This document shows positions 1 to 13,500 of a DNA stretch of 64,000 bases, piece after piece. The position numbers and the translations under genes were made by a program. The stretch comes from Schistosoma haematobium (Eukaryota > Platyhelminthes > Trematoda > Strigeidida > Schistosomatidae). The notes beneath the pieces were generated by a model. It did no database searches and was not told where the DNA came from. It saw only the letters and a list, made by a program, of their open reading frames with translations. Where the stretch lies: contig NC_067195.1 of NCBI RefSeq assembly GCF_000699445.3, positions 51,688,465 through 51,752,464 of the forward strand, read 5' to 3'. Each line of letters starts with the position of its first letter. The stretch's first letter is position 1.

Positions 1-149
1 GATATATTAGTATTAAGCTTAGCCATAGAATTTGATAAAAAAAATTTCAAAATAAATATGTCTAGCAATTTTTATGAGGGTTTGTGTTTTTCATAGGTTA
101 TTGATAATCGTCTCTCAATTGTTGTTATTTAACATTTCTATTGAATGAA

Positions 150-450
150 TGGGCTTAAGATTGCCTTTCAGTTACTTAGTTAGTTAGTCAGTCAGACACA
201 AGCAACGCAGAACCTGAGACATATGTATGCATTAGTTTAAGTTGACATATCGTATTAGGACACCAAGATGCAACTATTAAGACAATAGCAGAGCAGTAGA
301 AGTAGGAATAGTACTAATGGTAGTAGAAAGTATTCAGCATATACAGTATGATTCAATAAGGAATTCGTAGAATAAGAAGTGTAAGCTAATCTTAACACTC
401 AAAACCTAAAGAACAAAGAGTGAATGCACCTGAGTCATTGCAAACGATTC
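150..450 (+). repeat. Dispersed repeat, copy 1
   Basis: This stretch begins with a TTAG/TCAG tetranucleotide run and includes AACGCAGAACCTGAG and GAATGCACCTGAGTCATTGC. The same order of motifs recurs at about 4936-5250 in the same orientation, so it is a dispersed repeat rather than unique sequence. Edges are approximate. No coding capacity is evident. The (GACT)-type run resembles the 3' tail of the RTE fragment at 6930-7530, so it may be a non-autonomous RTE derivative. Confidence 0.5.
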
Positions 451-668
451 TGAACCGCGTTACCGAAAGTTTCCAACCATTAGTTATGATAATCAACGGG
501 TTCGAATCAGGTAGTCTGCACTTTCCTATAAGGTGTAGTCCAACAGATAATGGGCTACTTGTAATTAAAAATTCATTGTATTTTCAAGTAATTACTAGCA
601 ATGAGATCTAGAATACATATTTCATTCAAATGATAGTTTAACTGGATTCAGTTTGTGATGTAAAATAC

Positions 669-3600
669 TTTCGAATATAATTACCCAATGCATCGATATC
701 CATGGGACTTTGAGGTGGTAGTGTAAATGGTGCGCCATTACATTCAGATACATTGGATTTCGAGGTCAAATCGTTGGGGATAGAAGAACACTGACTTGAT
801 TGTGGAGCTTTTTCCTCACTACCGGATGAGATAGATATTCTACCAGGAGAAACAGGACACGTAACAGCAGAAAAAGAGGTACCGATTGAACTAGATGAAG
901 CATGCGGTAGGTGGCTGTGTTGTCTGAAAGAGCTACGAAGACTACCGGGTCCACTACTGATAGGACGGGGAACTGTTGAACTGTTATTAGGTATACCATC
1001 TGAAATAGTGGCAAGGTTTTGGGCACTTGAAAGGCTGGGCAGTGGAGCTCCAACGGATTCCAGTTTCTCCTGGAAAAATAGAAAATAATTTATTTAACAA
1101 TACTTACAATAGCAGAACAGGTTTTTCAACGATTGATTATATGAAAGTAACCAATATAGAGAGCTGTTTGTCGATGTACTGCTACATGTCGACTTAACTC
1201 CATGAAGCTATGATGTGTAATGCTATGTATCAAAGACAAAAATCAACTGTACCTCGGCAAACAAGTACAGAATTACATTGTCAGCTTTTAGTTACAATTT
1301 TAATGTGATGAGAAACGGAATAATCGAACTGGCTATAACAAAGTAAATAAAGGATTCGAACCTGTAACCTACTGGTTTAAAGTTAGTTGCATTATTCACT
1401 AAGTCACTGCTTCACGGTGGAGATTCTAGCTGCCAAATGACTGCACTGAAGTATCAACTGTCCCATAATTTTTTTATTATAGCATTGTATCCAAATTTGA
1501 TAACACTGATGAAGTAACAGATTTTCTTGTTCAAGACTGTAATTAGTAGTACAGATTAGAAATACTTTAAATAGTATCTGTAACCTTTAAAAAAGTAGAT
1601 AGGAGAAAATGCTAGGACTAAACATGAAGTAAACCGGTTCAGTGACCTATTATGATATGGTATATATCACCAAAGCCTATGCCAAACTATTACACCTAAT
1701 AATCGATAGGAAGAAGGAAGCTTAACCGTTTTGTTGCAAGATTTACACGCAAAAAAGCATAAAACGGAAATTTCGAGTCACACACCATCGAACAAAACAA
1801 ATAAGTGTTATTTTGCATAGGTAAAATTAGAAATCTAAATTAGTAGTATAAAAAGGAATGGTACAAAACGGTGAAATCATTCGAATATATCAATAACACC
1901 ATAAACTTTTTAAGTAGAAACAATAATATAATTGATTTAATTGACATTTTCGAAAGGCATCATAAAGACGGATATGCATTATCATTACATTAAGTGTTTG
2001 CATTGTATGCGCGATTATCAGCATATAGAATGACTTTACAAAAAGTCATTACAGTATTCAAACAATGCTTATTTCACTCACGTTTTCATGGTACCAAAAT
2101 TGAAAGAAATACAACATGGAAGGAATCATCAAACCAATAAATCAAGGTTAAGAGATAATAGTGATAGAGAGAGAATGTAGATTACATCTAAATACACAGA
2201 GGATTAAACATGACTTTATTAAACTATGTGGAACTTAGAAACAAACGGTACAACAAACTAAAACATGGCATATAATTAAATAGATAAATATGAACTAGAC
2301 AAAAAGTTTACTAATATTCGTCATAACAACAATCTCATTTGTCAGTGAACAGAAAATTCCTTACGAAGTACGATAGCGTAGACTAATGGCTTTTCTTAAG
2401 AGGTTTAATGAAAATATTCAACATTTCATATAATAAAAAATAATAATAAAATTCACACACTAACTCGTAATATTTTCTTTTCAGATTCAAGCTTTTCCAT
2501 CTTTTTCCATAATCTGTTCACTAAAGCTTCCTGTTCCTGCTCAAGTGCATTCTCTAATTCAATTTTCTCTCTGCGTAAGCGATCCAAACAATCCTGTTTG
2601 TGATTCATATCCGTTTCTAGTTTTTCGATTCGTCTCATTAATTTGCTGACCTGGAGGAAGATAAATTTTTTACAAATTATATCAATAACGAACATAGTTT
2701 CAACACAGATGGATAAAAAAAATAGTAAGAATATATGTTCAAAATTAGGACATTTTCACTGTTAAAACAAGGACTTTTATTAGCCTAAAAGCGGAATTCA
2801 TTAGAAATCAATACAGAGTAAACAACCACACAAAACCAGAAAAGTAGAAGTAACATAACTCATTTACAAAGTACAAGTTTATGTACGTTTTGAAACATAC
2901 GTGTGAGGGCTGGTGACATTAAATATCTACCCAATCCGAAGTGACCAACTACTCGAAAATTTAGCGCTTTAACCATTAGGCCATAGCTTATTCATTTTGC
3001 ACTTAACAAGTGCTTAGGTCTATCGGAGAACATCTATACATGCTGTGATGAGATTACCATAACACTAAAAATATTACATGCAATCATTATGGACACAAAT
3101 TCAGAAGCACAAACAATATATTTTCGGTAATTTTTGACTGTTCTCACTTTCTTATCTCTTAATATTTTATTATGTATACTAGAAGCCAGAACCAAAGTAA
3201 GACTAAAATATTTGGGTTTAGATATGGAATTTTCAGTGAGATGCTTTTAACGCGGCTATACAGAATGTACAAAGTAGCAAACAGATTAGCATGAGAAATG
3301 GTGTTTGGATATAAACCTAGGAACAAGAACATAATTATATTTCACTAACATAACAAACATCATAAAACGCGATTTTCAACTCAGAAACAAAGATAACTCG
3401 TGTTTTTCCAGGCTACTTAAACATGATGGAAAAGATTTAACTGAACGCTGAAGCAATAAGCCTGATCATGATATATTAATTACGAGAAACTTTGTGATTA
3501 TATATATATTGCCTCACCACAAAAAGATGTCAAAAACCAATTATACTAGTGAAATCTACCTGATTTTCTTGTTCGCGAGCTAAAGTACGCTCCAGTGCAA

Positions 3601-4019
3601 CTTTTTCTTGTCTGAGTTGTGTGAATTTACGATTAAGCTCATTGGTAAGACATTCTTCTTCCTGTTCATAGTTTAATGCGAGTGATTCTTTCTCTTTTTT
3701 TAACTCAGTGATCTTTTTCAACAAAGTATTGCTAATATATTCCTCTTCCTGTTCTGCTTTCGCTTGCTATGAAACAAGTATACGTGATAGTTACAGAACT
3801 TACTATACTAACACTATTACGCCTCAGTTGCTGATTTAAGTCGTTCAGACCTTTGATCTTGAGTTTCAAAGTTTCTACCTCAGTTTTTAAAACTCGATTT
3901 TCTTGCTGTAAAGATTCGATACGTCGTAAAATCTGTTCATTTGTAACCAATGAGTCTTTGGTACCATCAACGGAACTCGCATCAGATTCCAGTTCTAATT
4001 CAGAAGCACTATCTGCCAT
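669..4019 (-). CDS. CCDC6: CCDC6-like coiled-coil protein, 5' four exons (partial gene)
   Basis: Exons read on the minus strand: 4019-3804, 3766-3560, 2650-2465 and 1069-669, about 336 codons, with phases 0,0,0 and then 2. The start MADSASE and the blocks [39 protein letters not shown] and [20 protein letters not shown] match the order and spacing of animal CCDC6, which fixes the ATG at 4019 although the frame stays open upstream. Exons 1-3 are almost wholly heptad coiled coil. Exon 4 is Ser/Pro-rich and ends near [17 protein letters not shown], matching the region where CCDC6 resumes its coiled coil. Donors are GTAAGT, GTAGAT, GTTAGT and GTATTT; the last is the weakest. Intron 1 is only 37 bp, introns 2 and 3 are 909 and 1395 bp. 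Vertebrate CCDC6 is a cytosolic/nuclear scaffold linked to DNA-damage signalling and known as a RET fusion partner; that role is inferred here. The remaining exons lie left of the window. Confidence 0.92.
1070..3559 (-). other. CCDC6 introns 2 and 3 (with exon 3 inside)
   Basis: Intron 3 (1070-2464) and intron 2 (2651-3559) flank exon 3. They contain no other convincing exon. Around 1345-1430 and 2930-3000 there are short tRNA-like stretches (GGATTCGAACCTG; CTTTAACCATTAGGCCA) that look like degraded SINE pieces on the minus strand rather than functional tRNAs, because no full cloverleaf can be drawn. Confidence 0.5.
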
Positions 4020-4935
4020 TACTAAGAAAGATAAGTAATATCGAACAAGAATATAATACACATTTATCTGAATTATGAGAGAATAGATATATGTTTGTAC
4101 ACAAAACTCATAAAAAGAAGACGTTATTGTACTACACTGCGTATAGTAAGTGACGACCAAACCTAAATCAAAACATAATAACAACACTCGAGTGATTAAA
4201 CGCTATATTTTACTTTATTGCTTATCAAATCCAGAATTTAACGGGAGCAAGTGACGTACTGATTGCTGGTGATAACTGACTATTTGAACTATATGACGGA
4301 TAGAGTATATCTCACTAGTTTATTTTCATTTACTGGAAACTGTCTTACTTCCATTTGTAGACCCCAAAACCGGTCTTAACTGGAAAGAGTTTCAGTCTAT
4401 CTTGATTTATTAAAATCCCACTTATCAAAAGTTAATTTCCAACCCCAGACTCCAATCAAACATTGAGAAAACGTGTGCAATATAAGCCCGTGAATCAGAG
4501 ACTTGTGGTTGCAATTTTAATACAACTATGGAAACGCCGAAATATGATTTGGCTCATAATGAAGTTACTTCAAACAAAAGAAACATTTGTGCTACTCGAC
4601 TTAATATTAGCACCTTGTAAGCTAGTAAAATGTCTACAATTGAACGTAGTGGTTCCGTAGAAAGTGGACAGTTTGTATTTCTCGACGTAACGTCAGACAG
4701 TCGTGCAACTAGTCTCGTTTAAGAAGATATTGCTCACCATCGCCATGTCTCTACAAAAGTGAGGGTGAAAACAAACATTTGGTGCTTGGATCGGGTTTGT
4801 TGATACAGAAATCTAGGCCGAATATTTGAAGGTGACCCCAGAAAAATCATCTATGGTGTTCGAACAGCTGAGTAGTACAACAGACGTTGAAAAAATTACG
4901 ATGAACTGAAAAGAATAACATGAATGAATTTCTAT
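4020..4935. other. Region upstream of CCDC6 start; no gene recognised
   Basis: This is the 5' flank of the CCDC6 homologue. The open frame above its ATG (to 4187) is A/T-rich, shows no similarity I recognise and probably belongs to the 5' UTR. No TATA box or initiator can be assigned with confidence, and no exon-like stretch is seen on either strand. Confidence 0.35.
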
Positions 4936-5250
4936 GCCAGTCAGTCAGTCAGTCAGTAACAACGTAGAACTTCGTACGTACGTACGTACGTACATCAGTT
5001 CGAGTTGCCACACCACATTAGCACAGAGATACAGTTGTCGATTCAAATCCCATAGTGGTAGACGTGATAAGAGTATAAGCAGTAATCGGGAAGATTAGGG
5101 TTTGGAGATGTTATTTAAAGAATATAATAAAGTGAAATAAATTTGGAAAGAGGAAAAAAGGGACATGAAGAATTCAGAAGATTAGAATTTGGGAGAACAC
5201 AGAGAGTGGATGCACCTGCGCCATTGCAAACGCGAACAGCTAGAAAGTAA
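4936..5250 (+). repeat. Dispersed repeat, copy 2, with tetranucleotide runs
   Basis: Starts with a (CAGT)n run, then AACAACGTAGAACTTCG and a perfect CGTA tetranucleotide run at about 4974-4994, and ends near GGATGCACCTGCGCCATTGC. Order and orientation match copy 1 at 150-450. It includes ATTCAAATCCCA, which resembles a Pol III B box, so a SINE origin is possible but not shown. Confidence 0.5.
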
Positions 5251-5457
5251 TTTGGGATGGTGATAATGACTCGTCAATTTATCGGCCTAAACCTAATTAC
5301 GTTAAAATAAAACAGGTTTAGTGCTAGATGTGATTCCATTGGAAATCATACATTTTGGTTGCACGGTGCTACCAAATATATCACAAAATCAAAGTCGTTG
5401 ACAATCACGTTGAATATTTCTAAACAGTAAAACATATTTGGGGATGAGCAACCTGTA

Positions 5458-5932
5458 ATTTGCCCCCAAATGCTCTCACATAGCCACGCGTATATAGCCA
5501 CTGTCAGGGAAGTCCTGCTCACTGACTTCCCGTGACGGGGGTATTGTTTACAAAATTGAGAGGACGAAAAGCGAATGTTCGACGCTTTAACCGGGTTGGT
5601 GGACACGAAGAGTCCACCTAGGGGAGTTGGAAAACCCTGATTCCAAATTAACGGTGCACATGGTCTCCGGGAACCTAGAGGAATAAATGGCGTATGAACC
5701 AATTATCGGTCACCGGCTACAATCGGACTGCATCTGACGTTGCTCCACTGCCTCATGGATCAGACCTTAAGGTCGAAGGCTCCGATCGTGGCCCCCTAAG
5801 AAAACCACCTGCCTCGGTTTGGGCACCCGGGCAGTATCATACCCCACACACAAGTCAAGTGACTTATGTGGCGTATATGCATTAGGTGCCCCTTTGTACC
5901 AATATCTGTGTTCAAACAAACAAATAAATAAA
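5458..5932 (+). mobile_element. Non-autonomous element with RTE-like 3' tail, full-length-like copy
   Basis: The element starts near GCCCCCAAATGCTCTCACA, passes through GAGAGGACGAAAAGCGAATG and TGGGCACCCGGGCAGTATCA, and ends GTACCAATATCTGTG followed by an (AAAT)n-type tail. A second near-complete copy lies at 31225-31710, and 3' fragments at 6000-6117, 24647-24970 and 27385-27590. The terminal motif (TGTGGCGTATATG...GTACCAATAT...GTGTTCAAA) is also the 3' end of the coding RTE copy at 33835-35919, suggesting mobilisation by that family. Short open frames inside are not conserved between copies and are not proteins. A GTAATTT at both edges could be a 7-bp target duplication. Confidence 0.7.
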
Positions 5933-5999
5933 TAACGCGTAATTTAATAGTCTTTTAAGGTGCAAAAACATGATATTCCTATCCATCCTATTACTACCT

Positions 6000-6117
6000 G
6001 CTTCAGTTTGGGCACCCGGGCAGTATCACAGCCCTCACACATATCAAATGAGATTTGTGGCGCATATGTATTTGGTGCCTCTTTGTACCAATATCTATGT
6101 GTTAAATAAAATATAAA
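6000..6117 (+). mobile_element. 5'-truncated 3' fragment of the same short element
   Basis: Contains the TTTGGGCACCCGGGCAGTAT block, the TTGTGGCGCATATGTATTTG block and GTACCAATATCTATGTGTT, followed by AATAAAATATAAAT. It is the terminal quarter of the element at 5458-5932, in the same orientation and only about 70 bp downstream of it. Confidence 0.75.
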
Positions 6118-6929
6118 TATCTTATTACTAGATGATTTCCCTTTTTCATACCTTAGAAAATTGGTAATCTATTTATTTGGAGCACTTTTCAACGCCCCAT
6201 TTGTCAACGGTAGTAAAAACATGTACCTGATAACCTACCCTAAAGTGCAGTTTCAGCTGAGCTAAAAATCGCATCGATCTGTATTTCACTCATGACAAAA
6301 GACGTAAATCAATAGTATAAAACGAGAAAACAGGTCAAAAAAATAATACAGAAACAAATAACGGGAGATTTTGGAGTGGATTCTTCCAACTATATTGATA
6401 TGATTTTGTCATGATATATAAATTCGCGAATCATATATTTATACCTTGCACTAACTACACCTTCCTATGCAAGTCGTCATTATCGTAGTTCATAGACACT
6501 AAATTATACAGACGAAAATACGAAGCAACATACTTTTCCCCCCATGTGTATTCAGATATACCACACATAGCATGATAAAAAACCGTACACAAAACATTTG
6601 TACCTTTACAGAAACTAAGCGAAAAAGAAAGGCATATCTCTCAATAATTAAAGTGGTCTAAATGATTGACTATCTTACTCTGTGTTTTTGAGTCAGGTGT
6701 TTATGTATACTGTATTTTGAACAACATGTTTGAAAAGTGGGGACGGCACCTTAAAATTTGTTCAAAATAATCGGGAAACACAATCATTTTGGTACCCTCG
6801 CACAATAAAAATATTTCCCCTGTACATCTTTTCTAACAAAGAATGTTCATGGAAGAGAGCAATGTTCACCAATCAAAAATCTCACATAACTAGTCCGTGT
6901 CGCTTTAAAGCTGGCTTGGAAGTATGAGC

Positions 6930-7530
6930 GAAGTAATTGAGCGCCCTAATCAACTCCGGTGGGTTTTGAAGTTAGATACTGAGTATTAGGTAAGGATGCC
7001 AAATCGGTTGATAAGGCAATGGATCTATATAATTCAAGGTGGTTGGAACATATATTACGCATCCACAACAACCATTTACCTCGACAGGCGATGTCTGTTT
7101 GTCTAGAAGTAGATTGGAAAAAGTTAAGGGCTATCAAATGAAGACATGACATCATTCTGTAGTCACTGACTCTTGGTTCGAACCATGGTGATAGATGTAG
7201 ATTACCTAGTTAGAGTTCACGAGGTTATCACAATTGATGGTTGTAAATGTTGGGTGACGCTGTACAAAATCAGTCTTAATGGCACAAATGTAGTTACTTT
7301 CGGTCTTCATTTAGATCTTAATAATTATCCTGAGTTTTTCCATTACACAAGCCCATATTTTCTTCTTGAATTATGTCATCCATATTTACTCTTTTCTACT
7401 ACCACCAATAATGTTGCTACTTCTACAATTCTGCCATTTTGCTGTGCTGATGAGCTGTGGCGACTCGGATCGATGTACATATGCCCCAGACTTTTTGTTA
7501 GATATGACTAACTGACTGACTAGTCAGCGT
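6930..7530 (+). mobile_element. 3' fragment of a non-LTR retrotransposon (RTE-like)
   Basis: Across shifting plus-strand frames I read RWLEHILRI..HLPRQAMSV and then WKKLRAIK, which corresponds to the region just before the C-terminus of RTE-type polyproteins (the RWxGHxLRM motif). It ends in an AACTGACTGACTAG tail. Stops and shifts make it a dead 5'-truncated piece. The open frame at 7173-7511 lies within the 3' untranslated part. Confidence 0.55.
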
Positions 7531-10500
7531 GCCCATAAGTTTGATTTTAGTTCTCAGGACCGAAAGCATCGGCTGGAAAGTACCGTGTTTTGGGATTCAA
7601 AACGAGAAACAAAACATATTGATTTTACATCTTACATCAGTTTGACTAAACATTAATCCTTTGTCTTTCATCTCCATAATGAACAGAAACACTAAATACT
7701 TATTTAATCTTCGATTTTATATTCGTTTACTTAAGAGTTCAGTAAGATGAGTTTTCCTCTGAATTAATGGTACCGAAAAGAATATATTTTGATGATATCA
7801 TTTAAGAAGCCTTGGTTGTCTAACTAATCCTAGACCGACTAAATGAACATTTGTTATTAGGAGTAAGGCATTAGCTGATTGGAAATATTTATAGATACTT
7901 ATGGATTATATGAATCAGAATAAACAAAATCGACTTTAGGTAGGTGTATCTTTTATCACTAGTGTGAGTTACACTACAGTCTAAGAAAACCACCGCAGTC
8001 GAACCCACTTTTGAAATTCATCATTCCTTGTCATTACTTATGAGTTTTACGCGTTACCCACTATATTCCCCCGTAAATAAGGTCCGAACGACCAATTAGA
8101 TGAGTATACAATTTTGCTAGCGAAATACGGAAAGCTGGCAGATCACTACTTGAAATGTGATTATGCAACACTGAAGGACATTTCTAACTAAATATTTGGC
8201 ACTTAGGGGGAGTAATTGGTTATTTCAGTCTATTATAGATAAAATAAGACCTGGTACGGATGCATAGCACAACTGACTGACCAAGTAGATGTAAGTGTAC
8301 AAAAAACATGAACGGGTTAAATAAAAACTAGCTAACGTTACTGAGCCTAAAAATATTAGAAACATGACAATATAGAGACGAGAAGCACGAACAAGAGTGA
8401 TATCACTTGATCACGACACAGTAAAATACAACTTATTAGAGACAAACGGAATTGAAGATGAAATTGAGCTGATTCGGTTAAAGGAGAGCAAAGGATGAGT
8501 CAACAGGTTTTGAACTTTCCCCAATGTTGCCAACTACATAAAATATGAGAATCCTGACCGGGAAAATCGTAGATACTACCACGGCTACCAAATGATAGAA
8601 GCAGAATATGCCGAGGACCCTAAGTAAGTTATCAGACAGAAAGAAAATAATGCAGTTATGGAACGAGGTAAAACAAACTAATAAAATGACAACGGATGAA
8701 CAGCCTTGACGACACCAATTAATGTTTACATGCTAAATTATTTGCTAAAGCGAACAAAAGAAAAGGTTAGGGCTAAGAAATAGAAGACAGGGTAAGGTCG
8801 ACAGATATGGAGGGTTCGGGATAGGACACAAGGTTAGTAGTAAAGCTTGGAGTTTGGATTTAAATGTTAGAGGTAGTAGTTGGAGATAAGACGGTTTGTG
8901 TTCGGTGGAATTAGTTAATGTTAGAGTGCGGAAACCTTTTTAGGGACACAAACAACTGACTGTGCCTCGAATCGCATCGGGTAAGGTCAGTGAGAGATTG
9001 ACATCTTAGATACAATGTATTTCAGAAGCAGGTGTTTTTTGTAACTTAGCTTACTAAGTGGCAAGACCATAATTTTAGGACGGACAAGCCAAATATGAGA
9101 GCGGTCACTGGGTTTTGGCGCAATATTTATTCATCCATACAGCTTAATGACATTCTGACATTATACCTGATGCCAGTTAGTAATGAAAAAACCCTAACTG
9201 TAATTTGTTACTCTAATTTAAACACCGAGTCATAATTCATTACACCAATTTGTAACCTAGATAAGTGGATAGTTTCTCGAGGCCGCTACAATACCACTCG
9301 AAGGTCGTCCATAAATTACAGTTTCGCCAGTACATCATATATCACACTGGTTCGTCAGTATGGTATACTTTATGAGTCTAACACGAAGCAAAATAATGAC
9401 ATAGTTTCGCCGACATCTACTTCTTCCCAGAGTTACCCACAATGCCAATCAGCACTTTGAAAAATCAGTGATCAAGCTTGGGAATTACATGACTGATGTG
9501 TATCCAAGATAAATTTCTGAATAATTATGAACAGTCAGTGGGGATGAACAGACAAGTCACTATCTGCGAAGTAGTGAGTTAACAACTTGTAAGTAAAACA
9601 CTGTCCCACAAACAGTTGATCTGTCTACAAAAATTATGTCAAATGAATGTTTGTAGAGGAACATATACATACTTCTGCAAGAATACATATAAATTAACTA
9701 CATGGATAACAGGATCATGAAGTGGCCACTTAATAACCCGGATTATTAAGTTGTAGCAGGTTTGCTTTTTCGACGAATCTCTGTGAGATTCGAATTATAT
9801 GAGTAGTACCGAGCATTATTTCATAACAAGAGAATAAAAACAAATGCCACTACAGCTTACCGAAGTGTAACGCGGTAGGTCAAACTAATGTTACACTTCG
9901 TACGCATTCGAAATCATACGTTACCAATCCCCAGTTACCATTTTAAGACTATCCTAGTCTTTTGTCATTTTTCAATAGTTCCGATCACTTTAACTCTTAA
10001 ATGTTAGTGCGCCACGTGCTACTTAGCCGTCAAGTTTTCTTCATGATTCCCTCACATATTGGAATGAAAAGGTTCGATGAAATATTTTTATGATGACTGA
10101 TAAGTTGAGCAGTACGTGATCTAGACTGATCAGTTTTCTGTAAGAGATTAGCTGTACGGTTTACCGAAACTTGCACCGTCGTTGAGGGCCACTCAACAGT
10201 CTTTAGACACGGATTTGTCCAGTCGAACTTCAGAGGTCAGATTCGGGGCCAAAGACTGATGGAACTATTTATTTTATGCTAAGCCGTGTCATCCGATCGA
10301 TTCCTAAATGAATGTTCTCGCGTAAACTATTGTTAACCTTTTCTCCGTGTTAAATGTTAAGTATCTATTTTCTCAGTTGTTTCAAGTTCATCTTTGAGAA
10401 TTCCGTGGTTGGGACCAATAACACTAGAAGACCTCCACAGTCCATAATTCACAGTTTGCCTGAGAGTTCCTGGCCAGAATTGTATACAGCCTGACTATTC

Positions 10501-13500
10501 AGTCACATAACCATTTTCTGATTTTACTTAAGGAATATATTTCACATAATTCCCCGTTGTTTGTAAGAACGACATCATCTTAAGTAGATTTAAGGACAAG
10601 CATAGGCGTAAAAATGTACACCTGACGTACCCAGAAAGAAGAAGTCAAGTTTTCTACCTGTAAAGTACAGAAAAATAGGAAGGATATGGTCTTCTCAAGC
10701 ATATCACCTACATTATTCAGTACCGAACAACACATATGAGATCATCTACGTGAAATAGAACACGAGAGAGCATATTCTAAATCTGGACAGATGTTTCGTG
10801 GGTTAAGATCAGTAGACAAAGAAACTTCTACCCGGAGGAGGCAACGAGGACTCTTATTTCATCTTTCAAAAGGAGACTTGACATACTATTTGGTTTCATG
10901 GGTACCAAAACGAATCGCCCCATATATCATCCTTCTCATTCATCGATATCTATCTCCTCCAAGTTCAGGAAGAACATAACAAAACTTATGACTGAATAAC
11001 CAAAATCACATTCCTACTACTCATTTCATGTTTCATGGGACAAATAATTTTATATTTCCTCTCATCGTAGTTTGAAGTAAACTTTGCTTGCACATAACTG
11101 ATTTGGTGGGCAACGTTTGTGAGCTTAGAGACATTTGATTGCTTAACATCAACAAACTGAATTAAACTAGGAATAGTCTACAAATTATAGTACGATGACG
11201 TTCAATTTAACTGTAGATCATGCGTCTCTACTACTTGAGAATGCTTTACTATCCTTGAGAACCTATTGAATTATAACGAACGAACAATGGTAACAAGGGA
11301 ACCACATGCAGCTAAACATCCATTGTCTTTATCAGTAACAGTCTGAGTGTATAAATTTATGACGCCTGTGTTTGGATTATCCGTCTTGATGAGGAAGCAA
11401 TCTCAGTGAGAACTATGTAAAATGGCTTGATAGTATGCTATCCACCACACGTACATTTGTCAGCAAACCAACCCACTGCTTGAGGGATTTGCTTTAAAGA
11501 ATATAGATCAGAGTTGATCAAGGAAAGTCAATCCCTTAAGAGTTTTTATAACTATCACGTCCGTCCTTAGGCACTTTATCGAAATGTTTTAAGTCCGATT
11601 ATGGAACTGTTCGACACAACCTATAGACAAACTTCACGAACGGTTGACGAACGAAACCCTCATTTCGAAGGGGGCGAGACGTGTGTCTGTGAGTTAGAAG
11701 TTCATTTGACTCCCAGTGTTCAGTGCTTGCTCAACACCTAACATTTTCAATCCATTTATTCGGTGAGAACTCCACAGTAAAGTATAACTCTCACTAGAGA
11801 TTTCACTTCATTCCATAATAAACCATTTTTCACTTTACTTTCCAGCGATTTCGGATGCGCTACTGTGGTGTTCATGGGAGACATGTGCACAAATATAACT
11901 TGAGTTGATTTAAATGAAGTCTCTGAAGAAGCGTATGCTTTTATATTTAGCACCGGTACACTAAATGAAAGGAAAGATATTAAGTATTGCGCCTTTATTA
12001 AACACTAGAAAGTCATGGTTATTTTCACACCTCCTGAGACATACTAAAGTCCAAATTGAGGAGTCAATCTCAAAGAAGAAATCATTAAACGCGCTTAACC
12101 AAACGTGAGGAGTAATTTCACAGCCATTGAAAAGCAATTAGATAGGGGAACATCAAGTTAGGCATACTAATTGCTCTCTTCTCATGCAAGTGGGCAGTTT
12201 GAGAGAACTTACTGAGGATTTGAAAAGAAGTGGACATTTCGGGAACGAACATGTATTAAAGTGGTGCGCTGTTTGAAAACAATACCATTATAAACCATCT
12301 AGATGTCATATTCATCACTTAACTTGGTTGAACGTTTGACAATGAGTTTATGTGATGACCACTTATTTTAACCTGTATCATATCCGCCGATATGCGTTGT
12401 GTGCGAACAAGAAGAAAATTGAATACTGGTCAATAGTATCTCGAACAATCTCAACGATTACCATTGCTAATCATTGCCCTAATTTATACTAGGTAACCAT
12501 CAATCCATAATTCACTTCAGATGGTTGTTTCTGCATTTTTACAGATTGATTCCAATTTCCATAGTCCCAGTATCTGGATAGAGAGTGTGGTCGATATAAT
12601 GAAATTACGACCTAGGCGTAAGAATATGTACAATAATCACTATTCACTGTAAAATAATGGGCCTTTTGTCTGTTTATTCACTCTTCTGAAAGTGTTGGCT
12701 GTATTCTAGAATTAAATGTCTTTCTGTGATAAGTAAAGTGACCAGCTCATTGTTTACTGACCCTCTAGTTAGGGGAATGTTACTATGTTTACGATGGTAG
12801 GGAGCACATTCCCTAGTCAGCTTGAAGCCAAATAATTGTCTAAATTGTGGGCGTACATGCTACGTCAATCACAATGTAATCTTTAATGATCAATAAATTT
12901 GAAAACACGGACGATTGGACAAACTCAATTTCATCTAATTGGCAGATTTACGTCCTTCTATACACCGCACGATGTTTTTCGAAGTCACTTACATTAGGCG
13001 ATATCAAAGCACAACAGTTTTACCTGGTTTGGTTAGTTTAAAGAGACTCCCGGCATTCAAAGTTTGACAACGCCTTTACCTGTAAATCATAGCTACATCA
13101 TTCTTGGGTAAAAGCTAAGCAAAAAGCAGAGTGAAAGACTAAATAAATAAAAAGGCTCAATAAAAGAATTTGGAGGGACTTATAGATTGTTCGTTTTATT
13201 ACAATCTGATCATAAAAGACTATCCTTACAGAATGAAAAATCGCGGGGAAAGCAGATCAGTTTTATTCTTTGATGTCGATAAGTAATAACAGTGGTAACA
13301 TTTGTAATGTTGTGTATACCCAATTAGGTAAGATGATAGCTTCTAAAATTAATTGTGTGGAGAACCAAGCACGATGTATTTTTATTAATGGGGTAGAAGA
13401 TTTGAGGTGGTATATGTAGTGTTTTGAGACAGACTATGACGTAAGCTAGATACTGATTTGTGTTACGGATAAAGATGTCACAAGTATTTGGAGTTTGATA

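Noticed and set aside
3732..4187. 151-codon frame starting at 4187 as the CCDC6 N-terminus
   Set aside because: The family begins at MADSASE (ATG at 4019), and the residues above are hydrophobic AT-rich filler. The last residues below 3804 read into the 37-bp intron.
4936..5000. CRISPR-like or telomeric array
   Set aside because: These are simple CAGT and CGTA tetranucleotide runs without spacers. They are microsatellites at the edge of a dispersed repeat.
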